From contig WHUX01000230.1 in assembly GCA_015179025.1 (NCBI GenBank), forward strand, positions 1-64,000: a DNA stretch of 64,000 bases. The letters run 5' to 3'. Positions within the stretch are counted from its first letter, which is position 1, and every line of letters starts with the position of its first letter. Below, piece by piece: positions 43,920 to 54,545 of the stretch. The notes beneath the pieces were generated by a model that worked only from the letters and a program-made list of their open reading frames with translations, was not told the DNA's origin and made no database searches. The position numbers and the translations under genes were made by a program. The DNA comes from Terfezia claveryi (Eukaryota; Ascomycota; Pezizomycetes; Pezizales; Pezizaceae).

Positions 43920-44435
43920 TTATAGAAGAACTGGACCGGAGTGGAGATTTATTGATCTTAAAAAATAACTACATACAAAAATACCTACAGATAAACCGGA
44001 ATCTACTGAGTAGGCCAAAAATCCCGAAGTTGCTTCTGGACCTAGGTAGTAGTTGCTTGATAGTTGTGTTAAACCATCCCGGGCCTGAAGAACTGTCTCC
44101 ACCATATCAGAAACTTGAATTTGGCGCTGAGAATAAGGGAAAGAGAGTACCGACACCGCGAGACTTTGGAAAAAGGTAGCAAGATCATCAAGCTGAGAAA
44201 TAGCTTCCGAGACTGTCGGTACTTTTGGAGGTATAGGTTCATCAGCTGGAAGCATTGCCGGTATTGCTTCCGAGTCAGCAATAGATGGCTGCATGCTTTG
44301 CGGAATTCCAGCTTGAATAATAGTAGAGACTGGAAGAACATCAGGATTGCGATTATAGATAACAGCATCTTCATTGAATTTCAACCATGCCTGACACTTG
44401 CCGCTACGTACAGTTAGATACTTGGTCGGCAACAT
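43920..44435 (-). CDS. Hypothetical 171-residue ORF
   Basis: Open frame from ATG 44435. The N-terminus is KYLTVRSGKCQAWLKFNEDAV, followed by a Pro-rich middle (IPAMLPADEPIPPKVPTVSE) and a helical segment (QLDDLATFFQSLAVSVLSF). No family recognised. It lies just left of a Plavaka-type right terminus at 44759 and could be the tail of a transposon gene. Coding status is uncertain. Confidence 0.3.
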   Translation of the reverse strand: MLPTKYLTVRSGKCQAWLKFNEDAVIYNRNPDVLPVSTIIQAGIPQSMQPSIADSEAIPAMLPADEPIPPKVPTVSEAISQLDDLATFFQSLAVSVLSFPYSQRQIQVSDMVETVLQARDGLTQLSSNYYLGPEATSGFLAYSVDSGLSVGIFVCSYFLRSINLHSGPVLL

Positions 44436-44539
44436 CTTCAGTTTCTAAAAAATAAATCAGAATACTAGCCAGCAAATAAAATATAAAACAGATAGGTATG
44501 CTTTCCTCCTTCAGAGATGTTGTGGTTGGGAGGAGAATG

Positions 44540-44759
44540 GATACCCCGCCCCAGCGCTGCAAATTTGCTATACCGGATCCGAAGTTAAACCGGACGGCAG
44601 GGGTGAGATTTTGGCCGTCTGGGTTGTGGTATAGCTAAGTAGGTTTACCGTAACTGTAGTCGTTCGCTAGTCTGGCTTGCAAGGGAGGGGCTAGTGCAAG
44701 CCAGACCTAAGTACTTCTTAGCTACATAGAGTACTTAGTACCATTTTTTTTTGCTGATG
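44540..44759. mobile_element. Right end of a further Plavaka-family element
   Basis: 44743-44759 is a T run followed by TTGCTGATG, identical in type to the P2 and 248 bp element right ends, then TT. Inside it are paired AGGTTTACC/GTAGCTATACC-like segments at 44620-44650, and related text (GTAGCTATACC, GGTATAGCGGAAACC) at 43788-43830. The left end was not found. A weak candidate is GCCAAGAAGAAAATTAGTC near 43732. Confidence 0.5.
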
Positions 44760-44817
44760 TTCATGTGCAGCAGAAGATTGTATTACTTGTAGCTTGATTA
44801 ACTTGTATCAATCAATA

Positions 44818-45201
44818 GGGGTGGTCAATTGTTATTTCAATTAAGCTAATTTTAATTAAGAAGCGCCTTGGCAAAGCAAAACTAGATATTTCAATTGACC
44901 CCCCTAAAGCCGAGCTGCAATTAAATCTTCAGTTAAGCCTGCTTAGTAACACTTACCTACAAGTAACCCCGAAATCAACTTCTTAGCATTCAAGTCAAGT
45001 CAACATGCCACAACCCACACAGCGGGGGTTTTGCTAAACCACACTTCGGAGATTATAGAACGTTAGTCCCTTAACGAGATAATTGAAATTAAATTACCAT
45101 TAAGGCTCTGGCCAATGAGCGGTGAGGCCAAGCAGCTAAGGCGCTTGCCAAGGCGCTTCATAATTGAGATTAGCTTAATTGAAATAACAATTGACCACCC
45201 C
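44818..45201. mobile_element. 384 bp MITE with ~57 bp terminal inverted repeats
   Basis: The left end GGGGTGGTCAATTGTTATTT is repeated in inverse at 45182-45201. Complementarity continues through AATTAAGCTAAT to AGCGCCTTGGCAA (about 44875), pairing with TTGCCAAGGCGCTTC at 45147 onward. TA flanks both sides (44816-44817, 45202-45203). There is no coding capacity. TA duplication suggests mobilisation by a Tc1/mariner-superfamily enzyme. Confidence 0.9.
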
Positions 45202-45779
45202 TAATATAGACAGTACTTTTGAGCGGTTTAAATAAACCTCTGAGCAAGAGACTGCGATAGTGATTAGAACACAGACAGCAATAGCAGACAACAGTGATGG
45301 CAGACAAAGAATAGCTGTGAACAAAGAAGGCATGCAGAACAAAGGATAATAAGAAGCATTGAAGAATCAAGTATTGAACAATCAGGTTGATCTTTCGTGA
45401 TCGACATAAGCATATTCTTTCAACAATGGTTGCTGAAACTTTGCACTTTAATAGCTCTCTGAAATACATGTGCCACAATTAACCTCGTCTCTAGAGGCAC
45501 TTTCAGTTGTACGCAATATATAGCGTGTCACAGATATACAGCAAAAGTGGGTGTCATGTTATAAGAAACCTCGAGTAGAACAAACTATGCCTTGGTCCTG
45601 TCAAAAGCTCTATGGAAAAAATAAGATACTCTCGTTATATGCAGGTTCTTAGGTCTTTGCTTGGTAATGAATAGACTGTGATGTGAAGGTTGTTCATTCT
45701 CTCAAACTACCTACGCTAAGCTCGTCTACATATACAAACATACAACAAACGGATATGCCAAGGCTAGGTATGCCAAGCA

Positions 45780-46480
45780 TGGTTGCATACTGTATATGGT
45801 TGCATACCGTGTATGCCCGCACATAGAGTTTCTTTTAACCAAGGACACTAAAGAGCGCATAAATCATTTTGTGAAAAATGTTATGCTTGATATAAAGTTC
45901 AATGCAACCCTATCTAATGTTCTTCAGATAGCAAGGTTCTTGTACGGGAAAACTGGCGAAGAAGAGGCCTTGTCGGTTTTTGAGACTTTTCTAGTTACAA
46001 CAAGCACTAGTACTAATTTTATATAGATCTCGTGATTAGACAGGGATCTCTGCATCGATGTCCGTACACAACCTCCATATCAGAATGCATCGTACCAGTA
46101 CAGTCTTCTATCTGCCATGAGCCAATTATATCCATAGGATTGAACATATCCTGTGCAGCCATCAGGAATATATACTGGAGTGATATGTCGTTCTTTCATA
46201 GCATGTAGGACTTTTTTAGTTTTTTGACCACTAAAAACATCCAATACAACTAGGCGTTCAGGCGGTGACAGCTCTTAATGTCGAGAAGTTACTTCCACAA
46301 ATATCATTCTAAATCCGATCAAGTCCATAGATACATTTTCCTTCTCCTAACTTGTCATGTTCATATGTCGCCGGTTATGCATGGTGGCTGCAGCTGTCTC
46401 AAAAATCGACAAGGCTTCTTCGCCAGTTTTCCCGGTATCAACGAAGATGAGATGAAGTGATTCATTAGACGCTGATTGAT
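45780..46480 (-). pseudogene. Pogo/DDE-1-type transposase remnant with internal inverted repeat
   Basis: The minus strand at about 46260-46090 reads RLVVLDVFSGQKTKKVLHAM and then ITPVYIPDGCTGYVQS, matching the D...KT..V......I.P..IP.GCT...Q block around the second catalytic Asp of pogo-like transposases. Upstream (46450-46400) is GKTGEEALSIFET. Almost the same 40 bp (GGGAAAACTGGCGAAGAAG, GCCTTGTCG, TTTTTGAGAC) occurs in the opposite orientation at 45949-45990, so two fragments have been joined head to head. Confidence 0.55.
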
Positions 46481-46659
46481 TGCGCTGCCAAGAATTGTTG
46501 AATCACGTGACCAATACACGTGACTTACCTGTCTGCACTTGATTAATTACTTCACTGCTCTTCTCACTAGCATATCATAGGCTGAATAACAAGCTGGGGA
46601 AGGCGCGAGTATTGCATATATCGCTAGCTAGAGAGGAGATGAGTATTGGGTATACCGTA

Positions 46660-46745
46660 CATCAGCAAGAAAATTATTTGCGTCCGACGCACAGGACAAA
46701 CTCTAGATCAGGACGCTAACGCTGGGTGCGTGGCGCCTCGGTCCC
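46660..46745. mobile_element. Left end of a Plavaka-family element
   Basis: CATCAGCAAGAAAATTATTT is preceded by TA. It is followed by GCGTCCGACGCACAGGAC and further GACGC motifs, the same subterminal repeat type as the fold-back element at 24038. The LINE-like gene begins less than 100 bp further on, so it either inserted here or truncated the element. No matching right end was found nearby. Confidence 0.6.
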
Positions 46746-46832
46746 ATTGCCGGGGAGAATTCTTTGGCGACGGGGATTCTAAAGCCAACGGTAAACATAG
46801 CAACAGATTCAAATCACACTACAGGTTGCTAT

Positions 46833-48560
46833 AATGCCACGGTCGAGAAAGAGGAAAAGGCGGTCGCCAGATCCAAATACCGAGCCTACAAAATACTCCA
46901 CCGACACACAAGACACCGGAGCTAACACAATTACCAACACCAGCCAGCACATCGGCAATGTCAAAAACAAGAATGACTCCAATGTTTTTTGAAGGAGTGC
47001 ACCCCTTCCGGCATGAGAAGGGAATTAGAAGAGATAGCGGAGAGTCTAGAGGAAGGAGCGGAAGATGAAGAGGTGGAGAGGGCTTGGGAATCTACAGATT
47101 CTGAGGAAGAGGGAAGAACACTTGAGGAAGCCATGGGAAGAGAAGAAGGAAGGGATGACAAGAGAAGAGAGGCAAGAAGTCGGGGAGTGCCTATTACAAG
47201 AGGTCGGACCGATGGTAGGACTCGTCGGACTAGCAGAGGCACAGAGGCACAGAGGGTAATAGAGGAGATTCCAGGAGAGTATGACTGCGAGGGGGATAGC
47301 AGTAATTTCCGGACAGCTCGAAGAATTCTGTAACGAGCAGGAAAAGCTAAGGGAGGAAGTAGATAAATTGGAGGAGGAGATTGAGGAGATGAATAGAAAA
47401 GAGGTGCTTCTAAAGGAACAGCTACGGATCTTGGATGAGAGATTAAAAATGTTCCACCAGCAGGAGACCTTACAGAGGGATGAAAAGATAGGGGAGGTAC
47501 CAATAATGAAGGCAGAGCTAAAGAAGTTTGACCACTTCTTAGCAAATTTCGCCGGATGTTCGACAGGAAGACCAGTTAACACACTACTAGCAGCGGCTCG
47601 GAAGAAGATGGAGAAGATGGGCCGCAGTGTAGAGCGTCAACAGTTGCAAGAGTTAGAGGAAGAGTTAGAGAGTTTTAGAGAACAGTTTTATGAGGAGCTG
47701 AGGTTGAAGGAGGAATACAATAAGAAGGGGCAAAGGAGGGCTGAGGAGCTATGCCAAGTCCAGGAGGAGCTGGAGGCAGCCAAGGCGTAAATAGCCTGAT
47801 TAAGCCAACTATCGAAGGCGGAATTGACAGATTTAGGAGTACAAGTGTCAGTGGAATTGGAAGACGCTGCAACTCAGTCAAATCCAGTCGAAACAAGGGA
47901 GATGGAGGCAGTAGTAGTTAAGGTATTGGAAGAGGTGATGAAGCGGAAGAAGGTGAAGAAAGCAGGTAAAGAGAGGAAGGAGAAGAGTGAAGGGAAGGGG
48001 AAAGGAAAATTGAGGGCTAAGGACAGTACAACGGTAGGTGACACACTACTTGCCAAAAATAAGATTCAGGAGGATGAGGAGATGGTTGATGTAGGGAGGT
48101 TTTCACCATATAAGGACCTTTCAGACTATGAGAAGGAAGAGGATATAGGAAAAGTAGGGAAGGACGAGGCTCCGGTAACACCTCCCGTTACCAAAAAACA
48201 GCCCGTTGTACATCAAATGGGATCCCAGGTAGCCAACCCCCTAGCTGCCAAACACAAAAAGCCGACTAAGCCAGTCAAAGTTGAGGAAGAATACTTTGAC
48301 CCCAAGGCGTTTGTTGTACACGGAATACTCTGCCAAAGACCCATGGCAGACACCATGCAGGATGTGAGGAAGACAGGGATGCAGGGGATTATAGGAGCAC
48401 GTTGGCTTCTAGGAGGGCATAGGAGAATGGGCAAGACTACCAGCTCAGTAGTTATTTTGCTTAACGGTCTGGTCTCCTTTTGTGTACAGGGCGGTTAGTT
48501 GAGGATGAAGATTCGTGGACGGTGGCTGCCAGTAGATATATACAACTTTGAGAGAGGAAG
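46833..48560 (+). pseudogene. LINE-type (Tad1-like) retrotransposon ORF1, broken
   Basis: ATG 46833 starts MPRSRKRKRRSPDPNTEPTK. Frames then shift near 46985 and 47300. A long coiled coil follows (LREEVDKLEEEIEEMNRKEV to EELCQVQEELEAAKA, 47281-47790), then two stops near 47788-47800 and a 224-codon frame (47824-48498). This has a Lys-rich segment, SPYKDLSDYEKEEDIGK, and the C-terminal FVVHGILCQRPMADTMQDV...GARWLLGGHRRMGKTTSSVV, followed past a stop by RGRWLPVDIYNFERGRK. The VHG...RWL.G..R..GKT.SSVV pattern is typical of ORF1 proteins of fungal LINEs, which bind element RNA. No ORF2 endonuclease/reverse transcriptase follows. A RIP-mutated copy lies at 60660-61290. Confidence 0.7.
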
Positions 48561-48631
48561 AAAGAGGTAGGAGGTAACAGACTCGAGCTCGGACTCGGGT
48601 TGGTAATTGGGTTTTCACAGTTTCATTATGT

Positions 48632-49233
48632 TTAATTCGCAACTAAGAATGCTGTCTTATTCACAAACGGGCGGTCGGAGGGGCCTCAAATTTACTGTCT
48701 TATATGCGATACTAGCTTAAACACGAGATACTTTCTTATAAAAGAATTTCCGGGGAAAAAAAAAAAATTTCGGAACGACACAGTAGCATAATTGATATCT
48801 TTTTACACAATCTCCTCTCCAAGCGTGATTGTACCATATTGCATGGCCTCTTCTTCAGTAATGTAATCTCCCTGCTCATTGTCATCCGTCTCCTCCTCAT
48901 TTAAAATCACAAGGTTGGAACTTTCATCTTCTGTGTACGCTTGCCAAAGTTCTGCAGTTGCAAAACAGAGGTTGCTCGAGGGTTTTGACTTATTGTTTGG
49001 GCATTGGGTCCAGCACGAGGTACCAGCGGAATTGACATTGGAACAAGTGATAGTGATGAGTGAAAGAAACCGGCAGCGCCAGTCAACGTTGACATTCCTA
49101 TACTACTGTCCTATAAGAAAAATTTGCTGTCTTAAACACGATTCGGATATCTTGGCCAGAATTAGGCTGTTTTACCCCTGTCTTATACACTAATACTATC
49201 CTGCTGAGTGGTACTTTGTTAGTTGCGAATTAA
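48632..49233. mobile_element. 602 bp non-autonomous element with TTAA ends (piggyBac-like target)
   Basis: TTAATTCGCAACTAA at the left is the exact complement of TTAGTTGCGAATTAA at the right, giving TTAA duplications and an 11 bp terminal repeat. The related LINE copy at 61.3 kb has a single TTAA at the same point (TTTTATTATATTAA), acting as an empty site. A CTGTCTTA motif recurs inside both ends. The ORF at 48879-49193 is not recognised. TTAA targets are the hallmark of piggyBac, but TA (mariner) cannot be excluded. Confidence 0.75.
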
Positions 49234-49272
49234 TACGGTAGGCTCCTGTAATTTTCCTAAGAGCTCGGTATT

Positions 49273-49814
49273 TGTTGTGAATTGGTCGGGGGGTCACCTG
49301 CGTCGCAGGTGATGATACTCCCGTAAGAAGTCTTACGCGTGTGTCGGAGGAGGGCGGGGTTAGCGAGGTCAAGGAGGTGGGAGCATGCGCAGGGAGAAGG
49401 CGAGGAAGCCTGAGCTACACTCGAGGGCAGAAGAGAGAATTGTATTATTGGGATAACTAGGTACAGGGGAGAATACAAGTTGTTGCGTGAGGAGAGAAGA
49501 GAAGGAGATAGGGAGAGAGGGCCCTATATATAGGGACCTGGCCCCGCGGGGCCCCATGCAGGGAACTAAAGAGAAGGCAAGAGAAAGAATATGGAGACAT
49601 AAGGAAGCAAACGGAGGAATCAGGAATCCGAAGAAAACAAACAAGAACGTCCTGGCAAACAACGACAAGTGACAAATTCAGGGACAAGGGATATGGCAGG
49701 ACTTCCTTATTTGATACTCGAACAGGCTTGTTCGGGTGTCAAATGTGAGTGTCAAATGTGAGTGTCAAATGCTTGACACGCAAACAAGCTTGTTCGAGTG
49801 TCAAGTTCGGAACA
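49273..49814 (-). repeat. Possible LTR or LTR-derived segment
   Basis: Ends read TGTTGTGAA and TTCGGAACA. Inside are the palindrome CACCTGCGTCGCAGGTG, close to the U3 palindromes of Gypsy-2, a TATA-like CCCTATATATAGGG at 49533, and two CAAATGTGAGTGT repeats near the right end. The flanking 5-mers (GTATT and CTGTT) do not match, so boundaries are uncertain. Confidence 0.35.
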
Positions 49815-50440
49815 CTGTTGGAACGATCGGCACATCCGGTGCACCCGCGCTGCGGATCACCCGTTACCCTGAATTATCAGGATCACCGGCGAAGATCTAT
49901 CAACGTCATTGCTCTACTCACGTCATTATTAACGCACTAATATTGTCGTCATTGTTATCGCCATTATTATCGCATTTAGGTATGGGGTTGATCATGTTGA
50001 TCGTTGGATCATCGCTCGCATTTCTTGATTTTCCTACAATCCCTGCGCGCTCTATTACCCTGAACTTCCATGTACATAGACACCGCTGCGGAACTGTATT
50101 TTATCGATAATTAATGAAGTCCTCAATTCGCCTCGTTCTCATTGGCATTATTATTCTCCTAGTTCTATTGTCCTCCTCGCATATTACCATCTGCTCCAGA
50201 AGACACATAACTAGAGATCTGTCTTGCACCCGTGCTCGCTGCCGTTGCCGCCGCCGCCTCGCTAGAACCACTCCGCTGCCTAACAAGATATTCCCACATA
50301 TCTTTTGTTAAATACGTGATCAGGGCCTAGATCTGGAGGGACCTTCTATCAGATTCCAGGTAAGGGAGTGTCTGGCTAAGATTCCCGGGATGCGGTCGGC
50401 AATCTAGCAGGTCAGGGTCCAGGGTCGAGGGTCAAGGTCA
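49815..50440. other. Spacer with short ORFs
   Basis: No recognised gene. An Arg/Cys-rich ORF (50114-50311) and its minus-strand partner overlap and have no known product. At 50405-50455 there are five copies of GGTCAAGG/GGTCGAGG-type octamers. Confidence 0.35.
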
Positions 50441-50559
50441 AGGGTCAAGGGTCATAATTGCGAACGTATGCTAGCAAGTGCGTGGGTTGCTAGTATAGGA
50501 CCAGGGCTGGGGGGGTCGAAGGGCAAGGCGAGAGGATGATCCGTAATAGTAGCTCCCTC

Positions 50560-50660
50560 TGTGAGGATGAGCGGGATGCCTCCGGGCAGGCCAAACCCAC
50601 CGGCACCGGCCAGTGGCTGGTGTACACTATGCAATAAGTAATGCAGGCTAGCGTGCGCTG
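50560..50660 (+). repeat. Dispersed segment, inverse copy at 54350-54450
   Basis: GGATGCCTCCGGGCAGGCCAAACCC to GTACACTATGCAATAAGTAATGC matches the minus strand of 54350-54450. Both encode SGQAKPT.TGQWLV.(A/T)MQ. The two copies face each other across 3.7 kb that contain the FAR1-like and pogo-like fragments. Confidence 0.6.
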
Positions 50661-50796
50661 ACGGGACTACACACAACGCTTCATCATAACACAACACTCT
50701 GACTACCACAACAAACGTTCTAACTACAACAAACACCAGCAACTCTCTCGATGGCTCATCAGGCCGTAGTGTCAAAACTTCCTGCCTGGGCTCGGC

Positions 50797-51135
50797 TTGA
50801 TCCTGCTCTTATTCCGGCGGTTCAACCTGCAGTCGATTTCATCACCGTTTCTCATCGCCAAGCACCAACATCTGGAAACCCTTGACAACCCAGATGCAGC
50901 ATTCTCTCGGCTTCATGACTATGCATTTGTTATAGGATTTGTAGTAGTAAAGATTGCGGGCTCCACCACTACCGGCCCAGTCCGCTATGCTTGTATCCAT
51001 CATGGGCAACGCCGAAACTATCGGGATTTACAAGACATCCAACTACGTAATCCAGATCAAGAGCTTGATGGGCAACCATTAAGGCAGCGAAAGACAAAGG
51101 TAACTAAACACCATAAATCAATTGTAATGCTATGA
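50797..51135 (+). pseudogene. FAR1-like DNA-binding domain fragment, possibly of a MULE transposon
   Basis: The 112-codon frame contains FSRLHDYAFVIGFVVVKIAGS, YACIHHGQRRNYRDLQ and LRQRKTKVTKHH. The order YA...GF.VV......G....RYAC.HHG..RN.R........R.+.TK is what I associate with the N-terminal FAR1/WRKY-GCM1-type zinc domain of Mutator-like transposases. The second Cys pair is missing or lies in another exon. No MULE catalytic core follows, because a pogo-like gene comes next. Confidence 0.4.
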
Positions 51136-51199
51136 ACTAATACCATCTTTCACGGGGATGCAGATCATCACAGGGATGTGGATCAGCCCCCATGCAGAT

Positions 51200-53186
51200 C
51201 AGTGGTGGGCGTCTAAGAATCTAGGACGTGGCCTGAGTGTTGGAAATAAAACTGAAGCACATCATGGGAAGGCTAAAGCAACGAAAGCAGGTATCGGAAG
51301 CCTAGCGGGAGCTCCGAATCTGGCGAGCAATAGTGGCAGTTCAAGAGGGGAAATACAAATCGATCCAAAAAACAGCAGAAGCCTTTGGACTTAAATATAC
51401 AATATTGCATAGACAACTGAATGGTGGAGAATCCAAAATAAGGTCACATATATCACAGCAGTTGTGTACACTAGTGGAAGAGAAGGCTATGGTACAGTAG
51501 ATCCTGAAATTAGAAGAGTAGGGATTTCCTCTATATATAGCATATGTTAAGGAAGGTGTTGCATTATTAAAGGGAAAAAAATGGGATAAAAGCTCCATAG
51601 TAGGCAAAAATTATATTACATGCTTCCTTGATTGGCACCTACAATTAGTTTCAAAGTTTAGCAGCTAGTTTGATAAGAAATGGATCAAAGCTAGTGATCT
51701 AGGAATTATCTGAGATCATTTTAATAAGCTTATATAGCTTATATACCTATATCGAATTACTAATACTACAACCTATAATATGGATGAGAAGGGGTTTTGC
51801 CAAAGTATTTCGGATCATACTAAGGTTATTTGCTTAAGATAAGGTCGTGGAATGACTGACAAGCTGCCAACTAATAGAAATTATAAAATAATTACTGTTG
51901 TAGAAGCAATTAGTTGAGAAGGGATTGTATTGCCTCTATTAATTATCTATAAAGAAGCTGGGCACTATATGGGTTAGTATTAATCTTTAAAACATCTAGA
52001 GGTTGATTGTAATCAGTGGAAGTTTAGTATATTAAAAAAAGGATAGACAAGTCATACCTTAGAGATAGAATAGATTAAGCATTTTCATAAGTTTATAAAG
52101 GAGTCAAAGTAGGTAAAAAATAGAAGTTATTGTTTACTAATTATGGATGGTCATGGGTCTTATATTACGATTGAGTTTATTAAGTTCTACTTTAGTATTA
52201 ATATCATTACTTACTGTCTTCCGATTTATTCTACTTATCTTCTACAACCATTTAATATCAGATTATTCTCACTACAACAGAAAGCATATAGAAAGCAGGT
52301 TGATTGGCTTGTTCGTTTTGGTAATTTTACAATTAACAAATGCAATTTTCTTCTAATACTTATTAAGGTACACAATACAACATATACCCAAAAGAATATT
52401 CTTAGTACTTGGTAGGGAGCAGGTCTTATTCCACACAATGATCTATGATATGTCTTAGACAAGTTGATACATGGAAAAGCACTACTAAAAGCCCATGTTG
52501 TTGATCCCCTACTTGAACCCCCTACACTATACAACATAGCTAAGCTACACCAACAGGTCAAACAGGCAACCTTACATTTAAGATCAAAGGATGTGATGAT
52601 TAATCGAGTGGAACTGGCTAATCTTATTAAGCAACTTGAGAAGTTTGGAATTGCAGCAGATAAAGACTGTGAGTTGGAGTGCAGAATACTACAGCAGTAG
52701 CAGGAGGCACAAAAGCTTGCATTGAAAGTTGATAAGCGAGAGATAGGAAGGGCTCGAGGTCGAGTAATAGATAGTAAGGCATGGAAAGAGCTTTATATTA
52801 AATGAGAGGCATGAGAGGCAAAGAAGGAGGAAAAGCGGCAGAAAGCCGCTAAGTGAGCTAGCAAACCCCAAGTATCCAACCCTCCCCATACACCCAAGCA
52901 GGCTGGAAAATGCAAGGTAGTTTCACTTGTTGTTATTAATTCATTAGATAGTGAAGAGGCTATTAGCGGGGAAGAGATGGATAACTGGGAAAGTGATTTA
53001 GATTGCCCCTCTATTTCCTCATCTGGTTCTATTTTTTCTACAATAACACTTGCTACTCCAGTTCCAGGCCCCCCAGTTGAGTCCTTACAGCCTCGGACAC
53101 CCCCTTCCCCTACCCCTGGCCCCTCCTTACGCTCTCACACTCGTTCTGGGCTCCGTGTAACTAGATCTCGTGCGTCAGGTAGATAG
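51200..53186 (+). pseudogene. Pogo/Fot1-like transposase, RIP-damaged
   Basis: An N-terminal psq-type helix-turn-helix reads AIVAVQEGKYKSIQKTAEAF and GLKYTILHRQLNGGES (about 51325-51430). The DDE region follows: YNMDEKGFCQ (about 51775), LIMDGHGSYITIEFI (52140-52185) and YSTYLLQPFNIRLF (52230-52270). The last motif is normally QPLD, so the third catalytic Asp is Asn here (GAT to AAT). The C-terminal tail has SDLDCPSISSSGS and TRSGLRVTRSRASGR, ending at 53186. About a dozen in-frame stops, mostly TAG or TGA where Gln or Trp/Arg is expected, indicate C-to-T and G-to-A mutation. The autonomous enzyme would cut and paste at TA sites. Confidence 0.85.
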
Positions 53187-53189
53187 CCG

Positions 53190-53650
53190 ATGAATTGATC
53201 CATTTCTCTGTGATGATCCGCTTCCCCGTGAAAGATGGTAGAGGGTAAAGTCAAGCAAGTTCAACCTCTGAGGAGTCACTTGCAACTGAGTTTATTAATT
53301 CAGACCAAGCTACCGCATTTGTGGACCAGCTTCAAGACGATGGACGTGAGTTCTTGGTGAACAATCTACGCCTACAATGACGATTTCAGCGAACGCTAAA
53401 CGATGAAGAAGCGGAGCGATATGCCCTACTTCATCAACTTGTAACACGCAGCTGCAAGCTCAGTTTACTCATAAGCGTCAGCTAGGTATTCCCAGAGAAT
53501 TCCAATATCGGACACCTAATAACTACCAACTGGCGCATTCTATTAATTTGGAACCAGAAGATAATCTTGACCTGGCACCAGAGGCTTCTGTTACATCAAC
53601 TGCACTACCCATTTTACAAAAGTTACTATACCATGAGCTCACCTTGTGAG
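53190..53650 (+). other. Possible degraded coding segment, unrecognised
   Basis: After the pogo gene, frames contain short plausible protein pieces (QFTHKRQLGIPREFQYRTPN, SINLEPEDNLDLAPEAS) broken by stops. They may be the far part of the gene the pogo element entered, or a different remnant. No family recognised. Confidence 0.3.
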
Positions 53651-53777
53651 CTTATTTCAGACGGCAATTTTTCACGAGTCCCCTTTATACGAGTTCACGA
53701 GATTTCCATTATCTTTCCGTTCAGTCCAGTTCAGTTTCACGAATTCCTTACTTTTTGATGTCATCTTCAGTTTTTAC

Positions 53778-54110
53778 TCACCCGGGTTTCCGGGTGGCCC
53801 CTCATGGCCCCCCTTACGGGGCCGCATAGGTAGTCACTAGTTTTAAAAAAAAAAAAAATTCAGTTTTTACTGTTTAGTTCAGTCAGAGGTCGAGGCTCAG
53901 TCAGGCCCCCTGGGTCATCGGTTCGTCCGTTAATGACAGCATTGGGCCTCGTCTCACCAGTATCAGTCATAGTTAATTGTATTTAGTTCGCGCGGGTCTG
54001 GAAGATTAACTTGCCTTACCCTTGAATCCATCCGGGCTTCCGGGTGGCTCCTCATGGCCCCCCTGATGGGGCCGCATAGGAGTATCAAGTATTTAAAATA
54101 AAATAAAAAA
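53778..54110. repeat. Two copies of a ~100 bp GC-rich repeat with A-rich tail
   Basis: Copy 1 (about 53778-53861) and copy 2 (about 54020-54112) share CCGGG(T/C)TTCCGGGTGGC, CCTCATGGCCCCCCT and GGGGCCGCATAGG. The GGCCCC...GGGGCC part forms a hairpin, and each copy ends in an A run or AAATA repeat. The arrangement resembles a short SINE-like unit, but no A/B boxes were found. Confidence 0.6.
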
Positions 54111-54545
54111 ACCCATTTTACAAACCAAAAAGTCCCACGGATCAACCTGGTCTAGGGCTTTAACTGGCGTGGAGGTAGCAGAGCGATCTAGCAAACGCCA
54201 GCGTAGGTGCCGTGTTCAAAAGGCTGGTACTGGGAATCCTATGGAGATGGGCTTTGAAGGCGTACCTGTTCAAGAGACGCAAGATATCATTATTCATGAG
54301 CCACGAGCTTGTTAAACTTTTGTTGTATATAAGTAGATAGCTTCAATGAAAGTATTGCATTGCTTGTTGCATAGCGTGCACCAGCCATTGGCCAGTGCTG
54401 GTGGGTTTGGCCTGCCCGGAGACATCCCGGAGGATGAGCTCCTGCGAATCCAAGGCGAGATCATGGTTCGGGGCAAGTTCGTGGTCATCATCTGGAATGA
54501 CGATGGAGTCATAGCGAGTTCTGCTCATTTGGGCAGAGGGCATGG

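Noticed and set aside
44549..44640. 5S rRNA-like text (GGATCCGAAGTTAAACC)
   Set aside because: Only a short stretch resembles the 5S internal region. The rest does not follow a 5S fold, so it may be chance or a very distant 5S-derived SINE.
47281..47790. Coiled-coil protein as a host cytoskeletal or motor gene
   Set aside because: The same frame continues into the VHG...GKTTSSVV block typical of LINE ORF1 and is present in a RIP-mutated second copy.
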